This document shows, one piece after another, positions 28,886 through 37,469 of a stretch of 64,000 nt of DNA. A model generated the notes under the pieces. That model did not search any database. It was not told the DNA's origin and saw only the letters and a program-made list of their open reading frames with translations. Every line of letters begins with the position of its first letter. The stretch's first letter is position 1. Made by a program: the position numbers and the translations under genes. This stretch comes from Nitrosospira multiformis (lineage in GTDB: Bacteria; Pseudomonadota; Gammaproteobacteria; Burkholderiales; Nitrosomonadaceae), in contig NZ_QAOK01000010.1 of assembly GCF_003050865.1 (NCBI RefSeq), forward strand, positions 1 through 64,000. The letters are read 5' to 3'.

Positions 28886-28942
28886 GGCTCTTCCTCCCCT
28901 GGATACATCGAACAACCAACTCATTAAATACAAGGATTTGCC

Positions 28943-29605
28943 ATGTCAGCTCGAATCGACGCTCGCCAGCGGGATAACGCAGGCAGGAGCGCATTGTCAA
29001 AAATATTGCACTCCCAACGGTTCCACGTTTACAGCGGCATGCTGCTGGCAGGATTATTCGGATTCTTTGCCTGGGCGCACTTCAACAAGTACCTGGAAAC
29101 AGGGGAATGGACGCTGTTGCTGGTCATCCTTTCCGAAACCCTGACCACGGGATTCTTTATCTTCCGCAGCTCCCCGCAGACGGTTTCCGGGGCGCCGTCC
29201 GACTGGCTGGTCGCGATTGCCGGCACCTTCGCGCCGCTGTTGCTTCGTCCCGCAACCTGGGGCGTGTTTCCTGGGGCAAGCAGCATCATTGCGCTCGGCA
29301 CCCTGCTACAGATCGTCAGCCTGCTGTCCCTCAATCGCAGTTTTGCGCTCGTCGCGGCCAAACGTGAAATCAAGACGACCTGGATGTACGGTATCGTGCG
29401 CCATCCGCTCTATGCCTGTTATTTCCTCGTGTTTGGCGGCTACGTGCTGGTGCATACGACGCTGGCGAATGCGCTCATCTTTGTGGCAACCATGGGATTG
29501 CTCTGGGTGCGGATCCAACGCGAGGAAAGACATCTTGCCCTGGACCCGTCCTACCGCACTTACATGCTCCGGGTACCTTACCGGCTCGTGCCGTTCGTGT
29601 TTTAG
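28943..29605 (+). CDS. Isoprenylcysteine carboxyl methyltransferase-like membrane protein
   Basis: This 220-residue protein has several hydrophobic segments (YSGMLLAGLFGFFAW near 30, WLVAIAGTFAPLLL, IIALGTLLQIVSLL, YFLVFGGYVLVHTTL) and the VRHPLYACYFLVFGG motif near residue 155 followed by REERHL. This is the pattern of the ICMT/phospholipid N-methyltransferase family, which methylates lipidic substrates using S-adenosylmethionine. The actual substrate is unknown. AAGGA lies 7 bases before the ATG. The AAA+ ATPase gene starts 43 bases after its stop in the same direction. Confidence 0.8.
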   Translation: MSARIDARQRDNAGRSALSKILHSQRFHVYSGMLLAGLFGFFAWAHFNKYLETGEWTLLLVILSETLTTGFFIFRSSPQTVSGAPSDWLVAIAGTFAPLLLRPATWGVFPGASSIIALGTLLQIVSLLSLNRSFALVAAKREIKTTWMYGIVRHPLYACYFLVFGGYVLVHTTLANALIFVATMGLLWVRIQREERHLALDPSYRTYMLRVPYRLVPFVF

Positions 29606-29648
29606 CGAACCAGGATGACCACGATTACCACGATTTTATAGACTCCAT

Positions 29649-31085
29649 ATGGCAAACCCCATCGGTGAACTGCTGGTTCGCGAAGGCCTGATCTCATCCA
29701 CCCAACTGGCGCAGGCGCTTGCCCGCCAAAGGCAGGACAATGGCCACCTGGGGGACATCCTCGCCTCCCTTGGCTTCCTCACGGCAGATCAGTTTCGCCA
29801 GTTCTTCCAGCCTGTGCCTCAGGCTCCATTAAGAATAGCTGACACCGGCCTGAGTGAAGCTTTTCTCACCGACCTGCTGCTCAAGGCCGCCTATCTCGAG
29901 GCCGGCACATTCTCCTTGCAGCAGATATCCGACACGCTCTCACTCCCGTTCAGTGTCGTCGATGAGCTGGCGGAACTGATGAAGGTGGATCAACTGGTGG
30001 CCATCCGCTCCGCTGGAGGATACAGCCGCGCATCGCATGTTTTCGAGTTGACCCAGCGCGGGCGGGAAAGGGCGGAAGCTGCCCTTGCCATGAGCGGTTA
30101 TGTGGGCGCGGCGCCGGTCCCTCTGCGCGACTACTGCCGCGCCCTGGTGCGGCAATGCGTCCGCCAGGTGGAAGTAGACGATGAATGGATACGGCACTCC
30201 CTCAAGCACATGGTCATCGGCGAGAGAATGCTCAGCCAGTTGGGGCCGGCATTTGCTTCGGGGCGTTCCATCTTCTTCTATGGCCCGCCCGGCACAGGAA
30301 AAACAAGCATTACCGAAATACTGGGACGCGCGCTGCCGGGACATATCTATATCCCGCAGGCGCTAGAGGTGAGCGGCCAGGTGATTCGTCTGTTCGATCC
30401 GTCGATTCACTTCAGCTTGGAAGATGAATCTTCGGAAGATGCCGGGCTTGACCTGAGCCGGAGCGTGAAGCATGACCCCCGCTGGAAAAAATGTAGGCGC
30501 CCGGTAGTGATGGTAGGCGGAGAACTGACCCTGGACATGCTCGACCTGCGTTACGACGCCAGCAGCAAATTCTACGAAGCGCCGATCCAGATGAAAGCCG
30601 GCAACGGCGTATTCATCCTTGACGACTTTGGCCGCCAGCAGGTGGAACCGCGCCAGCTGCTCAATCGCTGGATCATACCCCTCGAGCGCGGCACTGATTT
30701 CCCCACGCTGCACACCGGCCTGAAATTCGAGATACCGTTCGACCAGATCACGGTTTTCTGCACCAACCTGCGCCCGGGGGATCTGGTCGACGAGGCGTTC
30801 CTGCGCCGTATCCGCCACAAGATACAGGTGCAGTACCAGACCGAAGACGAGTTCAGGGAAATCCTGCGGCGCGTGTGCGACGGCCAGGGAATCGCTTACG
30901 ATGCCGAAGCGGCTGAATATCTGCTGGATAATTATTACCGCAAGGCCGGACGGCCGCTAACCGGTAGCCATCCGCGAGATCTGGTGGAGCATATCGTGGA
31001 TCGGGCGCGCTTCATGCGGCGACGTCCAGAACTGACCCCCGAGACTGTGGACCTGGCCGCAGTGAGCTATTTCGTGGAGATGTGA
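29649..31085 (+). CDS. AAA+ ATPase with N-terminal MshEN-like domain
   Basis: This 478-residue protein joins three parts. Residues 1-55 hold two copies of the MshEN pattern (IGELLVREGLISSTQLAQAL; LGDILASLGFLTADQF), the domain that binds cyclic-di-GMP in type II secretion/type IV pilus ATPases. Residues about 70-150 look like a winged helix (DELAELMKVDQL, ELTQRGRERAEAAL). The rest is an AAA+ ATPase with Walker A GPPGTGKT at 212-219 and Walker B FILDDFG near 320. The leading Arg usual in each MshEN copy is replaced (Pro, His), so ligand binding is uncertain. It converges on the Tad locus. Confidence 0.8.
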   Translation: MANPIGELLVREGLISSTQLAQALARQRQDNGHLGDILASLGFLTADQFRQFFQPVPQAPLRIADTGLSEAFLTDLLLKAAYLEAGTFSLQQISDTLSLPFSVVDELAELMKVDQLVAIRSAGGYSRASHVFELTQRGRERAEAALAMSGYVGAAPVPLRDYCRALVRQCVRQVEVDDEWIRHSLKHMVIGERMLSQLGPAFASGRSIFFYGPPGTGKTSITEILGRALPGHIYIPQALEVSGQVIRLFDPSIHFSLEDESSEDAGLDLSRSVKHDPRWKKCRRPVVMVGGELTLDMLDLRYDASSKFYEAPIQMKAGNGVFILDDFGRQQVEPRQLLNRWIIPLERGTDFPTLHTGLKFEIPFDQITVFCTNLRPGDLVDEAFLRRIRHKIQVQYQTEDEFREILRRVCDGQGIAYDAEAAEYLLDNYYRKAGRPLTGSHPRDLVEHIVDRARFMRRRPELTPETVDLAAVSYFVEM

Positions 31086-31113
31086 CGAAGCGTTGGAGAT
31101 GTAACGAAGCGCT
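31076..31113 (+). repeat. 19-bp tandem duplication over the ATPase stop codon
   Basis: GGAGATGTGACGAAGCGTT and GGAGATGTAACGAAGCGCT stand side by side. The first copy contains the used TGA stop, and the second carries TAA at the same place. Confidence 0.7.
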
Positions 31114-31202
31114 CATGGCAGAGCCCCGGCGCGCAGGAGGTAATCGCCGCATCTGTGCTCCTCGCATCAGCGCTCCGGAACACCCGCTTTGGATTCGCCG
31201 TT

Positions 31203-32381
31203 TTACTCGACAGTTCCTTGAGTGACAATTCCTTGGGCGGCAGTTCCTTGCGTTATCTGCACTCTGCCCGGATTCTCCAGGTAAGCCACCTGGCGCGCAG
31301 CATCCTTGCCCAGCCTCACCCGCACGTGAATATCCCTGCGGAGGTTGTAGCTCTCCACCACTGGAACCCCCACTGCCATCAGCCGGCTGATCTCCTCGGC
31401 CACGCCGGAATGACCCCGCCGATAGTGTATTTCTGTCAGGGCCTGCTGATACGGTTGCCGGTCGGTGAGCCGCGCCGTGGCGAACCCGTTCTGCTGCAAA
31501 AAATCCGACACCTGTCTGGCCATGCCGGGCACGCCATTGCCATTCGAGACCTCGATGCGGATGTCCTCGCCGGAAAATCTGCCGGAAGCCTGCGGCTCAG
31601 CAGTCCTGCCGAGGATTTTACCCGGCGGTATGGCTGCCATCGCCTCCGTTTCGGTCATCCGGAACTCGAACACGCCGGGTGTAACCTGCACCAGCCGTGC
31701 ACCGGCGCTGCACGACAGCTTCTGTTTCTCACCCGCTGCGACTACCCCGGGAGGCGACATGGTCGATACGGCCGCAGAAGCAGTACCTGCAGGAGTGCCG
31801 GAAGCAGGCACTGTCACGGGTGCCACAGACGCTACCACGGCAGATTCAGAGCCTGCCCTGGTCAGCGCGGCGGCCTTGTCGCGCAATCCCGCCTTTATGT
31901 AGACGGCGGCGAGGTTGCGACGCGCCCGCTGGTTTTGCGGCTCAAGCCGCAATGCCCGTTCGAACGCTGACATGGCCTCAGCTTCCTGCCCGTTCACCAG
32001 GTGCGCATAGCCGAGATTATTGTGCAGATGAGCCGCCAGGGGAGCCATCCCGATTGCTTTCCGGAAATACTGCAGCGCCAGCTCATGCCGGTCTTGAAGG
32101 CAATGGGCCACACCTAGCCCATTGTGCGCCTCGACATAAGCCGGGTCTGCCTCCAGCGCCTTCTCGTAGGCCGCGATGGCTTCCGCATAGTTGACTTTGG
32201 CCTGGTAATATCGCCCAAGCTGATACAGAGCATCCGCGCTGCCCAGCGCGTGGCGGACTTCCATCACCGGCTTAATGTTAACAGCCTGCCCCGCCTTGTT
32301 CTGATACCCCGGATACAACGCGCACCCGCTCATGAGCGATACGCAACCCATCGCCCATGCAAGCTGTTTGATTCTGAACAT
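31203..32381 (-). CDS. tadD: Tad pilus assembly lipoprotein TadD, TPR plus LytR_C domain
   Basis: From ATG 32381 this 392-residue protein starts with a lipoprotein signal peptide (FRIKQLAWAMGCVSLMSGC). TPR repeats follow (YYQAKVNYAEAIAAYEKAL, HNGLGVAH, HNNLGYAHLVNG), as in TadD/CpaO pilotin-like proteins. A low-complexity Ala/Val/Pro linker leads to a C-terminal LytR_C-type domain (IRIEVSNGNGVPGMARQV). GGAGA lies 8 bases before 32381, and the longer frame to 32429 would overlap tadC. TadD is thought to help pilus secretin assembly, though no secretin gene is nearby. The last 40 residues contain short QGT repeats. Confidence 0.85.
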   Translation of the reverse strand: MFRIKQLAWAMGCVSLMSGCALYPGYQNKAGQAVNIKPVMEVRHALGSADALYQLGRYYQAKVNYAEAIAAYEKALEADPAYVEAHNGLGVAHCLQDRHELALQYFRKAIGMAPLAAHLHNNLGYAHLVNGQEAEAMSAFERALRLEPQNQRARRNLAAVYIKAGLRDKAAALTRAGSESAVVASVAPVTVPASGTPAGTASAAVSTMSPPGVVAAGEKQKLSCSAGARLVQVTPGVFEFRMTETEAMAAIPPGKILGRTAEPQASGRFSGEDIRIEVSNGNGVPGMARQVSDFLQQNGFATARLTDRQPYQQALTEIHYRRGHSGVAEEISRLMAVGVPVVESYNLRRDIHVRVRLGKDAARQVAYLENPGRVQITQGTAAQGIVTQGTVE

Positions 32382-32397
32382 GATCATTCTCCGCTCG

Positions 32398-33339
32398 TTA
32401 CTGGCCCCCGAAAGAGGGGAGCAGCACACGATAGATGTTGATGAAAGCCGGCCCCATCAGCACCAGCAAAAGTGACGGGAAGATAAAGAAAATCAGGGGG
32501 AAGAGCAGCTTGAGCGCGATTTTTGCCGCAGCTTCTTCCGCCCGCAGCCGGCGGGTAGTGCGCAGCGTATCGGAATGCACGCGCAGGGAGGCGGCGACGC
32601 TGGTGCCGAAGCGGTCGGCCTGGACCAGCATGGAAACCAGGGCTTCGATTTCCTCAACGCCAGTGCGCATGGCAAGGTTGCGCAGCGCCTGCTCGCGGGT
32701 CCTGCCGGCGCGCAACTCCAGGCTGACCAGGTGAAGCTCGCCGGCCAGGGCTTTGCTCCTCAGGCGCATTTCTTCCGCCACCCGCACCATGGCGGCATCC
32801 AGCCCCAATCCGGCCTCGACGCACACCGTCATGAGATCGATGGCATCCGGAAAACTCTCGAACAGCTCCCGCTTGCGCTGCGAAACCAGGCGCGCCAGCA
32901 CCAGGTTGGGCAGGTAATAGCCGAATGCTGCCAGGCTCAACAGGACGAACAGGACGGCATTGGTACTCAGTTCCAGGCGGCCGATGCTCACGTAAAGCAG
33001 GAAAATCGCCGGCAAAGCCAGCGCCAGCCCCGTTTTTGCCGCGAAGTACACCATCGGTACCGAGCGCGCATGATAGCCCGCATGCATGAAGCGCGTGCGC
33101 AGCAAGGAGGTTTCCCAGCCCTCGCTCGGCAGGGCCAGCCTGGCGAGCGGGCCCGTCAGATTGACCATGGTCCGTTCCCAGCCGTCCCCGGCCTTCTGCT
33201 GGAAGGCGGAATTTCCCGCAGCTACCTGATCCAGCCGGGTTTTGGTGGGACGCGGCGCCAGCGCCCGCATCACCCCGAAGGCAGCTCCGGCCACAGTGAT
33301 GAAAATCACCGCCAGGTAGGCGATCTGAACAGGTGTCAT
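32398..33339 (-). CDS. tadC: Tad pilus inner-membrane platform protein TadC
   Basis: This 313-residue protein belongs to the type II secretion F family. It has an N-terminal membrane segment (VQIAYLAVIFITVAGAAFG), a paired mid-protein segment (VYFAAKTGLALALPAIFLLY), the cytoplasmic F-domain with FPDAIDLMTVCVEAGLGLD and a C-terminal anchor (LLFPLIFFIFPSLLLVLMG). It works with TadB as the platform turned by the ATPase TadA. It follows tadB by 42 bases and precedes tadD by 16. Confidence 0.92.
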   Translation of the reverse strand: MTPVQIAYLAVIFITVAGAAFGVMRALAPRPTKTRLDQVAAGNSAFQQKAGDGWERTMVNLTGPLARLALPSEGWETSLLRTRFMHAGYHARSVPMVYFAAKTGLALALPAIFLLYVSIGRLELSTNAVLFVLLSLAAFGYYLPNLVLARLVSQRKRELFESFPDAIDLMTVCVEAGLGLDAAMVRVAEEMRLRSKALAGELHLVSLELRAGRTREQALRNLAMRTGVEEIEALVSMLVQADRFGTSVAASLRVHSDTLRTTRRLRAEEAAAKIALKLLFPLIFFIFPSLLLVLMGPAFINIYRVLLPSFGGQ

Positions 33340-33381
33340 GTCTCGGCTATCCTCATTGTTGGCATTGTCAGTGAAGCTGCT

Positions 33382-34353
33382 TCATACCCGGATCTTGATG
33401 ATGCGCGACATGACGAAGATACCCATCGCCATCATTCCCAGCGCCGTTCCCACCATCATCAATCCTATGGGATCGGTCCACAAGACCGCCAGAAACCCGG
33501 GGCTGACGAGATTGAGCATCAGGGCCGTGGCAAACGGCAGGCAGGAGAGAATCCAGGCCGACATGCGTCCTTCGGCGGAAAGCACGCGGATTCTCCCCAG
33601 CAGCGTCAAACGCGCGCGGATCAATCCGCTGATTTTATCCAGCAACTCCGCCAGATTGCCGCCGCTTTCGCGCTGGATCAGCACGGCGATGACAAAATAG
33701 CGCAGGTCGGTGATGGGAACCCGCGTGGCGAGATTCATGAGCGCATCCTGCACCGAGACGCCGAAATTGATCTCATCGAATGTCAGGCGGAACTCGTCGG
33801 CAGCCGGCTGGGGTCCGTCGGTGGAGGCCATCTGCAGCGCGCCTGAAAAGGCGTGGCCCGCCTTCAGCGCGCGCCCCATCAGGTCGATCACTTCCGGCAG
33901 CTGCCGCTCGATTTTCTCCAGGCGCTTGCGCTTTGCGCTGAGCGTGAAAAACAGGGGGAGCCCGCTTCCCGCCGCCCCCGACAGCAGCGCGACCGTAAAC
34001 GGCAGGCCCAGCAGTGCTGCGCTCGCCATTCCCCCCAGGGCGGTCATGGCCGTGTAGCCCAGGAAATGGGTCACCATCAGGGACATGCCGGATTGCTGCA
34101 ACAGGCGATCGAGACTGTGGATGCGCGGAACCTGCAGCAGGAAGCGTTCCAGCGCCGGCGAACTGCTCAGCAGCCGCTGCTTCATCAGCCCGGTTTCGGC
34201 ATTCCCCCATCCCGCCGAAACGGCCTGCAAACGCTCCTGTATCCGCTTTGCTTCCGGCCCGCGGTGAGCGTGCCAGGCCAGGTAGCCTCCTTCCAGCAGC
34301 AGCACGACCGCCAGGAAGCAGAATATGAGAAACAGGTAGTAAAGAATGTCCAT
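33382..34353 (-). CDS. tadB: Tad pilus inner-membrane platform protein TadB
   Basis: This 323-residue TadB-type protein has an N-terminal membrane helix (LYYLFLIFCFLAVVLLLEGG), two central hydrophobic segments (HFLGYTAMTALGGMASAALL, FTVALLSGAAGSGLPLFF), the F-domain motif LPEVIDLMGRALKAGHAFSG and a C-terminal pair of helices (MMVGTALGMMAMGIFVM). It pairs with TadC in the pilus motor. It lies 17 bases after tadA, indicating one operon. Confidence 0.92.
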   Translation of the reverse strand: MDILYYLFLIFCFLAVVLLLEGGYLAWHAHRGPEAKRIQERLQAVSAGWGNAETGLMKQRLLSSSPALERFLLQVPRIHSLDRLLQQSGMSLMVTHFLGYTAMTALGGMASAALLGLPFTVALLSGAAGSGLPLFFTLSAKRKRLEKIERQLPEVIDLMGRALKAGHAFSGALQMASTDGPQPAADEFRLTFDEINFGVSVQDALMNLATRVPITDLRYFVIAVLIQRESGGNLAELLDKISGLIRARLTLLGRIRVLSAEGRMSAWILSCLPFATALMLNLVSPGFLAVLWTDPIGLMMVGTALGMMAMGIFVMSRIIKIRV

Positions 34354-34370
34354 TCCCGTCTCCTCGCCCG

Positions 34371-35729
34371 CTATGTATACCGGCGCGAGGGATCGAACAG
34401 CTCCTCGCGCAGCGGTATGCCGTATACACGCAGGCGTTCCGCGAACTTGGGGCGAATGCCGGTGGCGCGGAAATGTCCCTGCACTGATCCGTCCGCCGCG
34501 ATGCCCGTCTGCTCGAAAGTATAGATTTCCTGCATGGTGATGATGTCGCCCTCCATGCCGGTGATCTCCTGTATGCTCGTCACCTTGCGCTTGCCATCGG
34601 TCAGGCGCAAAACCTGGATCACCACCCAGATGGCCGAACTGATCTGGTGACGGATCGCCTTGATGGGCAGGTTCAGCCCGGCCATGTTCACCATGTTTTC
34701 GACCCTGCCCAGGGCATCCCTCGGCGTATTCGCATGGATCGTGGCCATGGAGCCTTCATGGCCGGTGTTCATGGCCTGCAGCATGTCCAGCGCCTCAGCG
34801 CCGCGCACTTCCCCGATGATGACCCGGTCGGGACGCATGCGCAGGCTGTTCTTCACCAGCGCCCGCTGCGAGATTTCGCCCTTGCCCTCGACGTTGGGAG
34901 GACGCGTCTCCAGCCGCACCACGTGGGGTTGCTGCAACTGCAGCTCGGCCGCATCCTCGATGGTCACGATGCGTTCCGAGGATGGAATGAAGCCGGACAT
35001 GATATTGAGCAGCGTCGTCTTGCCGCTGCCGGTGCCGCCGGAAATGAGGATGCTGCACTTGCCCTTGACCAGTCCGCTGATGACCTCCCCCATTTCCGGC
35101 GTCAGCGACTTGTACGCCATGAGATCGTTCATCTTGAGCGGCTTGACGGAAAAACGCCGGATCGAAAGCATCGAGCCATCGATCGACAGGGGCGGGATGA
35201 TGGCATTGACGCGGGAACCGTCGGGCAGGCGCGCATCGACCATGGGGCTGGACTCATCCACGCGCCGCCCGACACGCGACACGATCCGGTCAATGATCTT
35301 TCTCAGGTGCTTTTCGTTGGCAAAGTGAGCGTCGGTCAGTTCCAGGCGTCCCCGCCGCTCGACATAGACCTGGCGATGGGTATTGACCAGGATATCGGAG
35401 ATGGTCGGGTCCGCCAGCAGGGGCTCGAGCGGGCCCAGGCCGAGCACTTCGTTCTGGATGTCGCGGACGATGCCCTGGCGCTCCGCCTCGTTGATCGGGA
35501 CGGATTCCTCGACCAGCAGACGCTCCACCAAGTTCCTGATCTCCATCAGCAGGCGTTCGGCCGGCAGGCTTTCCATGACTGCCAGATCCACCCGGTCGAG
35601 CAGCTTCTGATGGACGCGCGCCTTCAATTCCTCATAGGCGGGGATATCGTGCAGAACCGTGACAGGCGCAGGATGATGTTCGGTCAACCCGGTTTCCTTC
35701 ACGCTCTGGAGACGTTCTCGTATCGACAT
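34371..35729 (-). CDS. tadA: Tad pilus assembly ATPase TadA (CpaF)
   Basis: This 452-residue secretion ATPase powers Flp pilus extension. The catalytic core shows Walker A GGTGSGKTTLLN, the Asp box and Walker B region RPDRVIIGEVRGAEALDM, and the His box TGHEGSMATIHAN, all characteristic of the CpaF/TadA branch. The N-terminal domain (LLDRVDLAVMESLPAERLL) is also typical. Length agrees with homologues. It lies 28 bases downstream of tadZ and 17 upstream of tadB. Confidence 0.95.
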   Translation of the reverse strand: MSIRERLQSVKETGLTEHHPAPVTVLHDIPAYEELKARVHQKLLDRVDLAVMESLPAERLLMEIRNLVERLLVEESVPINEAERQGIVRDIQNEVLGLGPLEPLLADPTISDILVNTHRQVYVERRGRLELTDAHFANEKHLRKIIDRIVSRVGRRVDESSPMVDARLPDGSRVNAIIPPLSIDGSMLSIRRFSVKPLKMNDLMAYKSLTPEMGEVISGLVKGKCSILISGGTGSGKTTLLNIMSGFIPSSERIVTIEDAAELQLQQPHVVRLETRPPNVEGKGEISQRALVKNSLRMRPDRVIIGEVRGAEALDMLQAMNTGHEGSMATIHANTPRDALGRVENMVNMAGLNLPIKAIRHQISSAIWVVIQVLRLTDGKRKVTSIQEITGMEGDIITMQEIYTFEQTGIAADGSVQGHFRATGIRPKFAERLRVYGIPLREELFDPSRRYT

Positions 35730-35757
35730 GACTGTCAGTCCATAAAATCGGAGTTAT

Positions 35758-36918
35758 CTAGAATGCAAACAGCTTCCTGAGCAGGCTTCCCTGGCCCGCG
35801 CCGCGGCATAATTCATGCGCAATCTCCTGCAACGACTTCGCCACCGGACTGCGGGGTGCCAGTTTGGTCGCGGGGATGCCCTGGTTCACCGACCCGGTGA
35901 CCACCGTATAATCATTTGGCACTACCTTGAATATCTTCAGGTTCAAGGTACTTTCGATATCGTCGAGCGTGATATCGGTATTTTTCTTGTAGCGGTTCAC
36001 GATCAGCCGAATCTTTTCTTCCGGATAGTTCAATGCGGCAAACGCTGCCGACATGCGTCTGGCGTCCCGGATGGAGGGAAGGGTCTGCTGCAGCACCGGG
36101 AAAACCAGATCGGCGCGATCCAGCGCCTGGATCGAAATCCCATCCAGTTCGCGTCCGATATCCAGGACCACGAAGTCATAATGTTTCATCGCGACCTGAA
36201 AGAGCGGATTGATGTGCTCCGGTCTTATCTCCGCGGCCTTTTCTGGACTTTCGGGCGCAGCCAGCATGCCGAAATTCGGCAATACCTGGATCATGCTCGA
36301 GTTGAGGAACGATCCATCCAGTCGCTGGATCTGGCGCGCCACATCGGCAATCGAAGTGGTGGGCGCATCATCCTGCACGAACAGCGCGGCATCGCCAAAC
36401 TGCAGATTGAAATCGAACAAGGCAACCCGCTTGTTTTCCTGCGCGGCCAGGGCATAGGCGATATTGGTCGCAAGAAACGTTGCTCCACTGCCGCCTTTGC
36501 AGGGAATGAACGCCAGCACCTTGCACTCATGCATGGGCATCCGCGCCAGCGCGAGTCTCTGCTGAAAGCGCTCGACGGCATCGATCACCACATGGCGGGT
36601 CAGTGGCGTCGGCAGCACTTCGCGAATGCCGGCACGCATGACTTCGATGAGCAGCTCGGGAGGCTGGGCCGGGCACAGCATTACCATCCCTACATCCGGA
36701 AAACGGGAGGTAACGCGATTGAGCACCTCCAGTTCCATGGAACTGAAGTACTGCCCCTCCAGCATCAGCAAATCAGGCTGTTCCTGCTCCGCCACGGCCG
36801 CAACCTGCTGCACTCCGCCGATCAGGCTGATCAGCGGATAGGGCTTGTCGGCTTCGGCCAGAAATCTCTGGATGGTGCTGGGATATTGCGAATCTTGCGC
36901 GACTACGGCGATCTTCAA
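35758..36918 (-). CDS. tadZ: Tad pilus localisation protein TadZ/CpaE
   Basis: This 386-residue protein has an N-terminal receiver-like domain (MKIAVVAQDSQYPSTIQRFL) and a C-terminal MinD/ParA-type domain with CKGGSGATFLATNIAYALA. The Walker A lysine is replaced by Ala, a variation often seen in CpaE. TadZ marks the pole or site where the pilus machine is built. The start is TTG at 36918, with AAGG 7 bases upstream; no better ATG is in frame. Four 13-bp tandem repeats (36934-36985) occupy the spacer between it and the preceding pseudopilin gene. Confidence 0.88.
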   Translation of the reverse strand: MKIAVVAQDSQYPSTIQRFLAEADKPYPLISLIGGVQQVAAVAEQEQPDLLMLEGQYFSSMELEVLNRVTSRFPDVGMVMLCPAQPPELLIEVMRAGIREVLPTPLTRHVVIDAVERFQQRLALARMPMHECKVLAFIPCKGGSGATFLATNIAYALAAQENKRVALFDFNLQFGDAALFVQDDAPTTSIADVARQIQRLDGSFLNSSMIQVLPNFGMLAAPESPEKAAEIRPEHINPLFQVAMKHYDFVVLDIGRELDGISIQALDRADLVFPVLQQTLPSIRDARRMSAAFAALNYPEEKIRLIVNRYKKNTDITLDDIESTLNLKIFKVVPNDYTVVTGSVNQGIPATKLAPRSPVAKSLQEIAHELCRGAGQGSLLRKLFAF

Positions 36919-36933
36919 TTTTTTGCCTTATTC

Positions 36934-36985
36934 TTTCCTGGTTGAGTTTCCTGGCTGTCTTTCCTGCCTGTCTTTCCTGGCTGAG
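36934..36985. repeat. Four 13-bp tandem repeats before tadZ
   Basis: The plus strand reads TTTCCTGGTTGAG, TTTCCTGGCTGTC, TTTCCTGCCTGTC and TTTCCTGGCTGAG head to tail. On the coding strand each copy ends in CAGGAAA, a weak ribosome-site-like string. The repeats fill most of the 86-base gap between the tadF-like stop and the tadZ start. Confidence 0.85.
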
Positions 36986-37004
36986 TTTTCACCATTCCGC
37001 CGGA

Positions 37005-37469
37005 TCAGCTGCAATCCGGATTGGCCTCGCCCCCTGCATTCATGCCCATGCTTTCGCGCGGGAGGGTCGTGGCGAAGGGAGGCATGTTCAGATTCAACGG
37101 CACGAACGGAATGAATGTTGCAACATTCAGGTCGGTGATGCTGACGGTGACCGACCGGCATGAACTGACGTCACAGCCGGATGGGGTATAGGCAATATCG
37201 ATGGTGCCCGGTGTCAGGATACTGAGCATGTTGCCCATGCGGGTCTTGATGATTGCCGCGTCCTTGCCGCACACCACCGCCAGTCTCGCCCCCAGCCGCG
37301 TGGCCTCGGTCGCGGTGTTCCAGTAGAACAGCACCCGGCCCATTTCCATGATGCCGAACAGCAGGATGAACAGAAGCGAGGCGATGAGCGCGAATTCGAC
37401 CGCGGCGGCGCCCCGTTGCCGGAACCGGTTCACATGCGGCGACAATCGGCAAGGGCGGCGCGCATTCAT
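37005..37469 (-). CDS. TadE-like minor pseudopilin (second of two, tadF position)
   Basis: This 154-residue protein starts MNARRPCRLSPHVNRFRQRG and continues AAAVEFALIASLLFILLFGIM (quoted in overlap-free parts), the TadE-family pattern of a basic head, a Glu five residues into a processed hydrophobic segment, and an EMGRVLFYWNTATEATRLGAR continuation. Such pseudopilins are cleaved by a TadV-type peptidase and inserted in the pilus base. The start ATG overlaps the previous gene's stop (TGATG), indicating coupled translation. Four Cys residues in the C-terminal half may form disulfides. Confidence 0.85.
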   Translation of the reverse strand: MNARRPCRLSPHVNRFRQRGAAAVEFALIASLLFILLFGIMEMGRVLFYWNTATEATRLGARLAVVCGKDAAIIKTRMGNMLSILTPGTIDIAYTPSGCDVSSCRSVTVSITDLNVATFIPFVPLNLNMPPFATTLPRESMGMNAGGEANPDCS

